Virus record (IMG/VR): IMGVR_UViG_3300042868_003731
Coordinates: 89,967-153,966 of that record
Strand: one strand, 5' to 3'
DNA length: 64,000 nt
Source: a virus
Numbering within the stretch: position 1 is the first letter of the stretch; every line of letters starts with the position of its first letter. Below, one piece after another: positions 16,324-24,841 of the stretch. A program made the translations under genes and the position numbers. Under the pieces are notes generated by a model. That model did not search any database and was not told where the DNA came from. It was given only the letters and a program-made list of their open reading frames with translations.

Positions 16324-16331
16324 TATTTATA
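16324..16331 (-). promoter_or_regulatory. T4-type late promoter, leftward (gp4 operon)
   Basis: TATTTATA on the plus strand, which is TATAAATA on the minus strand, reading towards gp4 (start at 16282). It lies downstream of the rightward promoter, so the two are interleaved and their predicted leaders overlap by a few bases. Confidence 0.75.
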
Positions 16332-16341
16332 AAGGAAACGC

Positions 16342-17301
16342 GTGTTGGGAAATATAAACGACTTTCCGCAGCCAGCCATCAGAACAAGTAAAGCTTCTGC
16401 AACAATACAGAGCTTAAGGTTCCCTATTCATAATCAGGGTGCTCATAGAATGCTGATGGTTTTCAATCAGTATAAGTATGTAGCTCCGGGTCAAAGAGGA
16501 TTGAACAAACTAGGAAGTACCGGAAGAGGTAACGTCACCGGTCCAACTCCTGCTGGAAAGACCACAATAGAACTACCGCTGCCGGTAAATCTTCAAGATT
16601 CATACAACGTTCGTGTTCAAGGATACGACGCAGAACTCAGTGGTGCTCTAGTTGCCGGAGCAGCATCTCAATTTGCAGGCGCTGGAGACTTGAGCTCAGG
16701 AAACATCGCTACTGCGCTCGGCGGTGTGCTTAGTGGTTCTGGATTGGATGCAAACTCTATACTATCTCCTAACATGGGTGATATATCTAGAAACGTTGCG
16801 TTTCTCGGAAGAAGAAGCCTTCCTTCTAATCTAGGAAGAGCTGTTGACACTGGACTAGGAAACACTATTAACCCAAAGACATCACTCTACTTTGATGGTG
16901 TTAACTTAAAGCAACTAACGTTTGATTGGAACCTAGCTCCACAAGACGCTCGGGAATCCGATGTAATACGTGATATAACGAATACGATTAAGCGAAACAT
17001 GCTACCGACATACGGCACCGCCGTTGGATTTTCACAAGCTCTCTTAAACTATCCAAGCACCGTAGATATATTCCTACTGGGCGTAGACCAGCAGTACTAT
17101 ATGTACTTTAAGACATCCATGATACAGGGATTTAACGTGAGCTATACTCCACACGGCCTAGCTATCGTAAAGGGTGGAAAGCCAGCAATGGTTAGTTTGA
17201 GCATGAATCTCGTTGAAGCTGACATCCATACCGCAGAAGATTATGGTGGTGCTTCAACATTTTCACCGTCTGTTGTACAAACTAGCATAGATGAAAGATA
17301 A
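16342..17301 (+). CDS. 48: Baseplate tail tube cap gp48
   Basis: 319 residues from a GTG start with AAAGGA upstream; a TTG follows immediately. 'ATIQSLRFPIHNQGAHRMLMVFNQY' at the N-terminus and 'LYFDGVNLKQLTFDWNLAPQDARESDVIRDITNTIKRNMLP' in the C-terminal half are the conserved gp48 tail-tube-like blocks. A Gly/Ala/Ser-rich insert (about 105-165) separates them. In T4, gp48 caps the hub and, with gp54, starts tail tube assembly. Confidence 0.8.
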   Translation: MLGNINDFPQPAIRTSKASATIQSLRFPIHNQGAHRMLMVFNQYKYVAPGQRGLNKLGSTGRGNVTGPTPAGKTTIELPLPVNLQDSYNVRVQGYDAELSGALVAGAASQFAGAGDLSSGNIATALGGVLSGSGLDANSILSPNMGDISRNVAFLGRRSLPSNLGRAVDTGLGNTINPKTSLYFDGVNLKQLTFDWNLAPQDARESDVIRDITNTIKRNMLPTYGTAVGFSQALLNYPSTVDIFLLGVDQQYYMYFKTSMIQGFNVSYTPHGLAIVKGGKPAMVSLSMNLVEADIHTAEDYGGASTFSPSVVQTSIDER

Positions 17302-17303
17302 AA

Positions 17304-17690
17304 ATGAGCGGCGAATATTTTCAAAAACTACCAGAGGTAAGATATAACAACGTTCTTGTGAGAGATATCACAAGACGAGTTAACTTTCTTAAACAGTCGA
17401 TAGAAAACCCGTACGCGTTTCTTCCCTATACGATAGAAGAAGGCGATCGCGCAGAAGACATCGCCTATCATTACTACGGCGATCCGAACTATGCATGGCT
17501 CGTGTATCTATCAAATAATATCATTGACCCGTATCACGATTGGCCTATGGATGAAGATACGTTCCATAATTATCTAATCGATAAGTATGCTGAGAAATCA
17601 GGAAAAACAGGATACGAAGTGATAGACTGGGCGCGTGATACTACGGATGCATTTGGCGACAATATAGTCTATTACTATAAAGAGGTATAA
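17304..17690 (+). CDS. 53: Baseplate wedge subunit gp53
   Basis: 128 residues, shorter than T4 gp53 (196). 'PYTIEEGDRAEDIAYHYYGDPNYAWLVYLSNNIIDPYHDWPM' is the LysM-like core of the gp53 family. gp53 joins neighbouring wedges around the hub in T4. It starts 2 nt after gp48. Confidence 0.88.
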   Translation: MSGEYFQKLPEVRYNNVLVRDITRRVNFLKQSIENPYAFLPYTIEEGDRAEDIAYHYYGDPNYAWLVYLSNNIIDPYHDWPMDEDTFHNYLIDKYAEKSGKTGYEVIDWARDTTDAFGDNIVYYYKEV

Positions 17691-17692
17691 AC

Positions 17693-17944
17693 ATGGCAGT
17701 TGATTTTATTAGACTTGCACCAGATAGTTTTCGAACTATCTTTCTTCGTAAAGAAGATCGTGTAATCCTAAGAACAGAAGCTGGAAGACGTATCGTAATT
17801 AAGCGTATCATTCCTGCTGAATGGGTTCCTTATCGCGTTTACGAATACGAACAGGCATTAAACGATAATAAGAGAAATATACAACTCGTTGATCGTGTAT
17901 ACCTATCGCAGATCGAAAAAGAGATTGAAGACAAGATAAGATGA
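17693..17944 (+). CDS. Small baseplate-operon protein, function unknown
   Basis: 83 residues between gp53 and the hub gene, overlapping the latter as ATGA. Basic and strand-helix in character ('RTIFLRKEDRVILRTEAGRRIVIKRIIPAEWVPYRVYEYEQAL'). No known family recognised. It could be a detached C-terminal part of a longer gp53, given how short gp53 is here, but nothing in the sequence proves this. Confidence 0.65.
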   Translation: MAVDFIRLAPDSFRTIFLRKEDRVILRTEAGRRIVIKRIIPAEWVPYRVYEYEQALNDNKRNIQLVDRVYLSQIEKEIEDKIR

Positions 17945-19227
17945 GTGGATTTGTTTTACCTGGTTACTATAAGCTTATCTCAGCGGTAGTCACGCCGCTG
18001 AACGGCGACGGCATAGAGATACTTAGCTTAATTCCAGAGTTTACGATAGAAGAGTCTCTTGATAAGGATAGCATACGTGGAACTGCATCTGTGTATGACA
18101 ATATCGGTCTGTTAGAAGATCTTCCTTTAAGAGGAGAAGAACTCCTTACGATTCAAATCGAAGACTCGCTAAAGAATAAAGTAACGCATGAGTTTGCGAT
18201 ATACAAAATCACAGATGTGAATATTAAAAAGACGAACGATGGTCTTACTTATAAAATACACTTTATGTCTAAGTATTCGTTTGAAGCAATGTTTCGAAGA
18301 ATTATCGAACCGTTTAACGATACGATTTCTAATATAGTAGAAAACGTGTTTCAAAACTACTATGTAGGACCTAAACAGCTCATTCTCGAAGATACGATTG
18401 GATTATTCCGTTGCATCGTTCCAAACTATACTCCTATGCAAACTATGAACTTTCTTGCAAACAGAGCATACAGTCGAAAGAGTCCGTCGTGCTCTTTCCG
18501 TTTTTTTGAAACATCTGATAACTACTACTTCGTATCTGACGAGTATCTTATCAATCGCTTCCTTGAGAATAAAGAAGAGATTAAAGAGTTTACATTTAGT
18601 GATGCAGTAGACAAGTCTGGTACAGCGTTTCTCGCTCAGATGAAGAACCTCGTTGAGATAAGAAACTCAGATAGAGTCAACACCGCGATGGATCTCGCGT
18701 CCGGTTCCTATCGTAGCAACGTAATTGAGATCGACCTCATAAAGAGACAAGTTACACTCCCTGGCAAGTCAAATAAGTATGAGTATAACTATCAGGATGC
18801 CAAGAAGAAGTACATGTCCGTGTCAGGAAAGGGAGAGGGTGAAGACTCTCATACGGACGAATTCATAAACGGATACTTTACTCCTGAGAATGAAAGAAGA
18901 TATATCGTCATACGGGACTATGACGACTCGGGCACTCAGCAACTGAGAGGTGATCAGTTCATTCCTGAGATAGTATCTAACCGTCTTGCATATCGCCATC
19001 ACTTAAATCACACTATCGTGTACGCGAAGGCGCATGGCCGCCTTGATTTCAGTGTTGGTGATATCGTTAACATTAAGATTCCTGAGTTTAAGATGTCGCC
19101 TAACCCGCAGCAGAATAGACAGCTATCCGGCTACTATATGATAAATGATCTAACGCATGTCTTTAATAAAGACATACATCAGACTGATATGAAACTTGTT
19201 AAGTATGATTGGAGTACAACAGAATGA
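17941..19227 (+). CDS. 27: Baseplate central hub protein, gp27-like
   Basis: 428 residues (T4 gp27: 391). 'ISLIPEFTIEESLDKDSIRGTASVYDN' and 'LPLRGEELLTIQIED' are the N-terminal barrel typical of hub proteins. The later 'RLAYRHHLNHTIVYAKAHGRLDFSVGDIVNIKIPE' and 'LSGYYMINDLTHVFNK' belong to the C-terminal barrel. It forms the trimeric base on which gp5 sits. It shares an ATGA with the spike gene, the usual hub-spike pairing. Confidence 0.8.
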   Translation: MSGFVLPGYYKLISAVVTPLNGDGIEILSLIPEFTIEESLDKDSIRGTASVYDNIGLLEDLPLRGEELLTIQIEDSLKNKVTHEFAIYKITDVNIKKTNDGLTYKIHFMSKYSFEAMFRRIIEPFNDTISNIVENVFQNYYVGPKQLILEDTIGLFRCIVPNYTPMQTMNFLANRAYSRKSPSCSFRFFETSDNYYFVSDEYLINRFLENKEEIKEFTFSDAVDKSGTAFLAQMKNLVEIRNSDRVNTAMDLASGSYRSNVIEIDLIKRQVTLPGKSNKYEYNYQDAKKKYMSVSGKGEGEDSHTDEFINGYFTPENERRYIVIRDYDDSGTQQLRGDQFIPEIVSNRLAYRHHLNHTIVYAKAHGRLDFSVGDIVNIKIPEFKMSPNPQQNRQLSGYYMINDLTHVFNKDIHQTDMKLVKYDWSTTE

Positions 19228-21071
19228 GAGAGACTGGTGTTGGGTTATACGAGCCGCTCTTCTTTATCGGAGTTGTAGAAAACAACGTTGATGAGAGACT
19301 TGAAAAGAGAGTACAGGTCCGTGCCTTCGGAGTGCATGGAACTGTGGATCAGGTACCAACCGAGAGTCTGCCGTGGGCTACTCTTATATACGGTAGCTAC
19401 GATCCAAACTCCCCTCTACCTCCTATAAACTCATTTGTATTCGGCTTCTTTGTTGATGGCCGTGATGCACAGCAACCTATGATCCTTGGTCTTATACCTA
19501 CACAGTTAACCGAAGTGATTAATCCTTCGGTCACCGGGTGGGGCGCAGTTCCTGGTCGTGACTCAAGTATAATCGCAAAAGGATCTACTCCTGACGATTA
19601 CGGCCAGCCGTCAAACTCGAGACTCGAAAGAGGAGAGAACCTAGATCAGACATATGTTCTTCTGCAAGAATTGAACCGTGTAAAGGACGTGCCTACCGCA
19701 AAGATGAACAGCGATGATCCGTCGCCTGCATTCGAAGAACCAGCTCCAGCATACAACGCACAGTATCCATACAATAGAGTTATTGAAACGGCAAGCCACT
19801 CGATAGAACTTGATGACACTCCAGGTGCAGAGAGAATTACGATATTCCATAGATCAGGTTCATACGTATCTATTGACTCGAACGGCACATCGGTTCATAA
19901 GTCAATCTCTGATAAGTACGAGGTCAACGATACACATCAACACGTATATGTTGGTGGTAAGAGTCAAGTGACTATCATGGGAGATAGCCGAGTTCTCGTA
20001 AAAGGAAATAAGGTAGAAGAAGTTGAAGGCGACTTTATGCAGATCGTTCACGGTAACCATCTGTTATCTGTTGCCGGTCAGATGAACTTAAACGGAAGCG
20101 AAGAAGTTCAGATGCGAGCCGCCAAGCTTCGTTTTGAAGCTAACGTTGAGAACATCAATTTAAAATCGAGCAGAGCAATCAACATTGAGAGCGGAAAGTC
20201 AATCAGTGTCAAGTCTGGTGAGGCTATAGCTATACAATCAACAGACCGACTTGATATTAAGTCTGGAACAAATCTATTCTTAAATGCAGAAGACATAGGA
20301 CATCTTCGAGCTCAGACTGTTAGAATAGGCGGACAGTCTCGGGTTGACATTAATGCTTCTAATGTTTATATAGACGACAACGTTAGTATGGCTAACGGAT
20401 CTGCAGTAAGCCCGTCAGTAGCAACAACTGCGGTAGCTGCAGAGGGTACAGAGCTTCCAGAACCTGCATCAAAGAGTGCAAGCACGACTCAATATAGAAA
20501 CAGTTCATCGCTTGGATCCGCTGGATACGCATCCCAGGATGAAGGTGGTGGAGGTTCTTCTTCTAGCGCTAGCGGTGCAGATCCTGCGGTAGAGTATACC
20601 GGATCGGCAAACGCAAGTATGGATCTTCTTACGCTTGTAAAATCTTTCGAAGGATTTAGTGAGTACCCGTACGAGGATTACGGACAATGGTCGATTGGTT
20701 ACGGCAGTGGTGTTGGTCCTTCAAGTCAACCGCCTAAGATACCCGGACCTATATCCGAGCAAGAGGCGACACGCCTTCTAAGCGAGAACCTGCAGAAGTT
20801 TATTGTTAACGTTGAGACGATAAATCAGAAGGGTAACTATAATTGGACGCAAGAGTCGAAAGACGCTCTTACTTGCTTTGCTTATAACATTGGCAGTATA
20901 AATGAACTTACGGCCAATGGTACAAGAGATAATGCCACGATCGCGGCCAAGATGTTAGAGTATTCAAAAGCTGGCGGCGTTACTTTGAGCGCTCTTGTTC
21001 AGAGAAGAACTATTGAAAGACAAAAGTTTTTAAACGGTCTCGCTGGTACTAGCAGCGGTACACTTGTTTAA
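19224..21071 (+). CDS. 5: Baseplate spike gp5 with C-terminal lysozyme domain
   Basis: 615 residues from the ATG at 19224 (ATGA overlap with the hub gene; the TTG at 19209 is unlikely). Domain order: OB-fold N-terminus with 'PLFFIGVVENNVDERLEKRVQVRAFGVHG' (1-100); a linker; strand-rich spike repeats around 200-390 ('SVKSGEAIAIQSTDRLDIKSG'); a Ser/Gly linker; then a T4-type lysozyme (GH24) from about 465. Catalytic Glu476 (SFEGF) and Asp485 (YEDYG) are present; the Thr26 position of T4 lysozyme is Ser490 (QWSIGYG). In T4 the lysozyme lies between OB-fold and beta-helix, so the order differs here. It should puncture the outer membrane and digest peptidoglycan. Confidence 0.9.
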   Translation: MRETGVGLYEPLFFIGVVENNVDERLEKRVQVRAFGVHGTVDQVPTESLPWATLIYGSYDPNSPLPPINSFVFGFFVDGRDAQQPMILGLIPTQLTEVINPSVTGWGAVPGRDSSIIAKGSTPDDYGQPSNSRLERGENLDQTYVLLQELNRVKDVPTAKMNSDDPSPAFEEPAPAYNAQYPYNRVIETASHSIELDDTPGAERITIFHRSGSYVSIDSNGTSVHKSISDKYEVNDTHQHVYVGGKSQVTIMGDSRVLVKGNKVEEVEGDFMQIVHGNHLLSVAGQMNLNGSEEVQMRAAKLRFEANVENINLKSSRAINIESGKSISVKSGEAIAIQSTDRLDIKSGTNLFLNAEDIGHLRAQTVRIGGQSRVDINASNVYIDDNVSMANGSAVSPSVATTAVAAEGTELPEPASKSASTTQYRNSSSLGSAGYASQDEGGGGSSSSASGADPAVEYTGSANASMDLLTLVKSFEGFSEYPYEDYGQWSIGYGSGVGPSSQPPKIPGPISEQEATRLLSENLQKFIVNVETINQKGNYNWTQESKDALTCFAYNIGSINELTANGTRDNATIAAKMLEYSKAGGVTLSALVQRRTIERQKFLNGLAGTSSGTLV

Positions 21072-21089
21072 GTATTCGGAGGATAACCT

Positions 21090-22604
21090 ATGACCACGAG
21101 TGGTCTGTGCAGTAGAAGAAATTGCGTAACTAGAGTTGGTGATTCTGGCGAGATCATAGAGCTTGAGATTCCTCAGGCTCTTGATATCGGAGAGTTTAGT
21201 GCCGCATCACTCAACGACTTATACCAGAGCGGTGTTGTCTCTTCTCCTGGAGATAACGATCCTATCACCGTGATTACAAGACAGTATGGAACGGATCCTT
21301 TCTATTCTTCCGTTGCGGCGGTTAACCAATACTTTACGAGACCCGACGTTAGAAACCTCATTAATCCGGATAGACACCCCCTGTTAGATGAGAGAGTAAA
21401 CACCGGTGTTGTCTTCACTCCTGTAGAGATAGCAGATTTTATACGTGAGTATGGCTATACCCCGATTACTCTATCTGTATCTAGCTCCATCGTATCTATC
21501 AAGTTAATTAATGAATTCGAAGCGTTCTACACAAAGAACTTTACTCAGAGTACTATCGGCAGTTTCTGCGCTCTCGTTCCTAGCATATTTGGTGCTATAG
21601 GAGCATTCTTTACGGCCCTTGACGGAATTGCAGATTTAGTCAATAAGCTAAAGAACTTCGCACTTAACTTTTCTCTAGCAGGTCTGTTGAATCAGCTTAA
21701 AGATAATATAACAAAAGTATTGGATAAAGTAATTGATAAAGTGAAGAACATTATCGAAAACTTTTCAATCGCAGATGTTATTTCTGAAGTAAAGACATTT
21801 ATAGTAGAAAAGATAGGTGGTCAGTTTCAAAAGATAAAAGAAGCTGCGATGAAGTTCTTTGATCCTGAAAACTTAAAGAACTTTAAGAATAAGATACAAG
21901 CAATCATAGACTATGCGGTCGGCGTGTTTAAAAACCCGACTCTTGAAGATATCCAGTTTCTTCTATATAGATTCTGCCAATTCGTTTCACAAGTAGAGAA
22001 CGGCATCAATGCAATTAAAAACCCCCTCGACACCTTTGTGAATTCATATAAAGATACGATAAGCATTCTAACATCAAACTCAGCCGCAAATAGCGCGCGA
22101 TCCGTCACTGCTGGTGGAATTCGTTACGATCTTCCTGCTCGTGGTACTGGAATAAATACAAGTAGAGAAATTTATACAGCAGCTGGAGATATTCCGCCAA
22201 TGGGCCCGGAAGATTTTCAAGCAGTAACTCCTTGGAACGAAGGCAAGGGTGACTCTAGAGTAACGTTTAACGGTAGGTGGGTTGCTGCTTTAGGCAGAGA
22301 TGGTTGGGAGAAAGTTGACATTGGAGTAAGAGCAATGTTAATGAAGGTTCAGAAAGACTTTGGCCGACCTCTGTTTGTAAATAGTGGATACAGATCGCCT
22401 GAATATAATGCAAAATTAGACGGGGCCGCTAAGAACTCGTATCATATGCAAGGAAAGGCTTTAGATATATCTTGGTCTGGTCTAAACAATGAAACTAAAG
22501 AAGAGTTTATAAGATTGGCGAGAACGCGTGGATTCAGAGGAATAGGAAGATACAACAGCTTCATTCATATAGACGTAGGACCAGAAAGATCGTGGTCCGG
22601 CTAG
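21090..22604 (+). CDS. Baseplate structural protein with C-terminal peptidase M15 domain
   Basis: 504 residues with GGAGG upstream. The N-terminal 330 residues are unassigned, with an apolar patch (about 155-185) and long Lys-rich helices that look like coiled coil. The C-terminal ~110 residues are a D,D-carboxypeptidase/endopeptidase-like M15 domain: 'SGYRSPEYNAKLDG', 'SYHMQGKALDISW' (zinc ligands His and Asp) and 'HIDVGP' (His493 as the third ligand, Asp495). It probably cleaves peptide cross-links while gp5 cuts glycan strands. It lies directly after gp5, before gp25. Confidence 0.82.
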   Translation: MTTSGLCSRRNCVTRVGDSGEIIELEIPQALDIGEFSAASLNDLYQSGVVSSPGDNDPITVITRQYGTDPFYSSVAAVNQYFTRPDVRNLINPDRHPLLDERVNTGVVFTPVEIADFIREYGYTPITLSVSSSIVSIKLINEFEAFYTKNFTQSTIGSFCALVPSIFGAIGAFFTALDGIADLVNKLKNFALNFSLAGLLNQLKDNITKVLDKVIDKVKNIIENFSIADVISEVKTFIVEKIGGQFQKIKEAAMKFFDPENLKNFKNKIQAIIDYAVGVFKNPTLEDIQFLLYRFCQFVSQVENGINAIKNPLDTFVNSYKDTISILTSNSAANSARSVTAGGIRYDLPARGTGINTSREIYTAAGDIPPMGPEDFQAVTPWNEGKGDSRVTFNGRWVAALGRDGWEKVDIGVRAMLMKVQKDFGRPLFVNSGYRSPEYNAKLDGAAKNSYHMQGKALDISWSGLNNETKEEFIRLARTRGFRGIGRYNSFIHIDVGPERSWSG

Positions 22605-22639
22605 TAAGAACACAATCCTTGCCTAGGGAGGCATAATAA

Positions 22640-23056
22640 GTGGTAGTACAGATCGTAACACCAGTTCGTAAGAGAGTTAGTCTGTTCTCAGACTTTCACA
22701 AGGATCTCACGCAGAATCCTATTACCGAAGACTTGGCAGTGAAGAGAGACGAAGAAGCTGTAAAGGAAGCCATTAAGAACCTCATTCTTACGGATCGTGG
22801 CGAGAGACTAATGCAACCACTCGTCGGCGGAAACATTCGCGCCATGCTTTTCGAGAATAACACGCCATCGACCATAAAGATCATTCAAGAATCAATCAAA
22901 GAAACGATTAACTTTTACGAACCGAGAGCAACACTCTTGGATGTTATAGTTCAATCTTCATTAGATGAATCTACTGTAGAAGTCGCGATCTATTTCTACA
23001 TAAATAACATTGAACAGCCGATCACCTTAACGGTGTTCCTAGAGAGGACAAGATAA
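22640..23056 (+). CDS. 25: Baseplate wedge subunit gp25
   Basis: 138 residues from GTG with GGGAGG at 22626-22631. 'AIKNLILTDRGERLMQPLVGGNIRAMLFE' and 'INFYEPRATLLDVIV', with the conserved E-P-R loop, are hallmarks of the gp25 family (lysozyme-like fold without activity). It nucleates the sheath ring in T4. The stop abuts the gp6 start. Confidence 0.93.
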   Translation: MVVQIVTPVRKRVSLFSDFHKDLTQNPITEDLAVKRDEEAVKEAIKNLILTDRGERLMQPLVGGNIRAMLFENNTPSTIKIIQESIKETINFYEPRATLLDVIVQSSLDESTVEVAIYFYINNIEQPITLTVFLERTR

Positions 23057-24841
23057 ATGGCTACGAAACCAATTAACGAACTAGATTTCGCAGCATTAAA
23101 AGATCAGTTCATTACATTCCTTAAGGGCCAGACTCAGTTTAAGGATTACAATTTTGCTGGTTCAAATATGAACGTTCTTTTGGATGTTCTATCATACAAC
23201 ACGTATATGAATAACTTTTATACGAACATGGCAATTGGCGAGATGTTTCTTGACTCTGCGGTTCTTAAGAACTCGGTCGTATCGCACGCAAAGGAATTAA
23301 ACTATCTTCCAAGATCTAGAACTTCTGCGAAGGCTATAGTTAACCTGTCCATCTCTGCACCGACAGAGACTTCACAGACGATTACTATACCTCGTTTCAC
23401 CGAATTCACATCTACTTACCAAGGATCTACTTTTACATTCATAACGAATGAAGTGTATGCTGCGCGTAGAACATCAGGAAGCACGTTCGTTGCGGCCAAC
23501 GTAGAAATATTTGAAGGAGAGATACTTACGAACTTTGAGAAAGACGGCTTCTTCCTGGATGACCAGAATTTCTTGAGATGTAATCTTACGAACGATAACA
23601 TAGACACTAGTACAATCGAAGTGTATGTAGATGAAGTCGCTACTGAAAATCAAAATCAATTCCTATACACGCCAGATATCTTCGGTGTCACACCAACGAG
23701 TAAGGTGTTTTATTTAGATCCATACTTTGATGATAGATACTCGATCTACTTCGGAAGAAACATCTACGGTGAGCAACCAGGCGTAGACATTGATGTTAAG
23801 GTACAGTATAGAATTTGTAGCGGTTCAGAACCAAACGGCGCAGCTCGCTTTGGTACTAGTTTTATTCCAAACGCAACGGTCACGACAGTAGAAGCTGCGA
23901 GTGGTGGAGCTGAGCGTGAGACGATTGATAGCATAAAGTACTTTGCTCCAAAGTCACTGCAGATCCAAGAAAGAGCTATAACCGCAAGAGACTACGAAGT
24001 TCTTCTTCGTCAAAGATTTCCAGACATTCAGTCAGTGTCAGTCTATGGTGGAGACGAGTTGGATCCTCCGCAGTATGGAAGAGTCGCGATATCGGTAAAT
24101 CTACAGGGAGAAAGAATTCTTTCAAACACGAATAAGAATTCCTATGTTGCTTTTCTTTCAGACAAGAGTCCTCTTTCTATAGAACCGATATTCGTTGATC
24201 CAGAATTCCTATACATAGAAGCTATCGTGGACATATCATTTTCTCGTAAGCTTACGACCAAGTCAACAGCTCAGCTCGAAACTCTTATAAGATCGGCCAT
24301 ACTTAACTTTAATCAAACGAACCTAGATGATTTCGGTGAAATTCTTAGATCATCGAGACTATCTTCAATCATAGATGACTTGGACGATGGAATTCTGAGT
24401 AACTCGCTCTGCGTGAACCCTATTATTGAATATAAGCCGGTTCTAAACCTTGCGCTCAATCCTAAGTTTAAGTTTGAAAGTCAACTCGTAAAACCTTATC
24501 CTTACAAATCAGTAAATGGTTTCGCTGACTTTAAACCAGCCATCGTAAGTACACCATTTACTTATCGCGGAATTCTATCAAAGATACAGGATGATGGCGC
24601 TGGAAATATGCAAATTATCAGTGCTGGCGCAGTTAATACTGAAATACTTAAACCAAATGCTGGCACCGTGGATTACACAACAGGCGAAGTAAGGCTCATA
24701 AACTTTATAGTAGAGTCTTTCACAGGAAATGGTATTAAGATCTATGCGGCAACAACATCTGTTGATATAACAGCGCCAAAAAGCAGAATTCTTACAGTTC
24801 GCGACGAAGATGTATTAGTCAACTTCATAGAGACAAACTGA
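23057..24841 (+). CDS. 6: Baseplate wedge subunit gp6
   Basis: 594 residues (T4 gp6: 660). 'ALKDQFITFLKGQTQFKDYNFAGSNMNVLLDVLSYNTYMNNFYTNMAIGEMFLDSA' is the conserved N-terminal block, and 'RAITARDYEVLLRQRFPDIQSVSVYGGDEL' the baseplate-J-like central block. gp6 forms the wedge ring that links hub and periphery. It shares TGATG with the next gene. Confidence 0.92.
   Translation: MATKPINELDFAALKDQFITFLKGQTQFKDYNFAGSNMNVLLDVLSYNTYMNNFYTNMAIGEMFLDSAVLKNSVVSHAKELNYLPRSRTSAKAIVNLSISAPTETSQTITIPRFTEFTSTYQGSTFTFITNEVYAARRTSGSTFVAANVEIFEGEILTNFEKDGFFLDDQNFLRCNLTNDNIDTSTIEVYVDEVATENQNQFLYTPDIFGVTPTSKVFYLDPYFDDRYSIYFGRNIYGEQPGVDIDVKVQYRICSGSEPNGAARFGTSFIPNATVTTVEAASGGAERETIDSIKYFAPKSLQIQERAITARDYEVLLRQRFPDIQSVSVYGGDELDPPQYGRVAISVNLQGERILSNTNKNSYVAFLSDKSPLSIEPIFVDPEFLYIEAIVDISFSRKLTTKSTAQLETLIRSAILNFNQTNLDDFGEILRSSRLSSIIDDLDDGILSNSLCVNPIIEYKPVLNLALNPKFKFESQLVKPYPYKSVNGFADFKPAIVSTPFTYRGILSKIQDDGAGNMQIISAGAVNTEILKPNAGTVDYTTGEVRLINFIVESFTGNGIKIYAATTSVDITAPKSRILTVRDEDVLVNFIETN

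Noticed and set aside
20605-21071. Free endolysin gene
   Set aside because: The lysozyme domain is in frame with the gp5 OB-fold and spike region, with no separate ribosome site; it is a virion enzyme, not a lysis gene.
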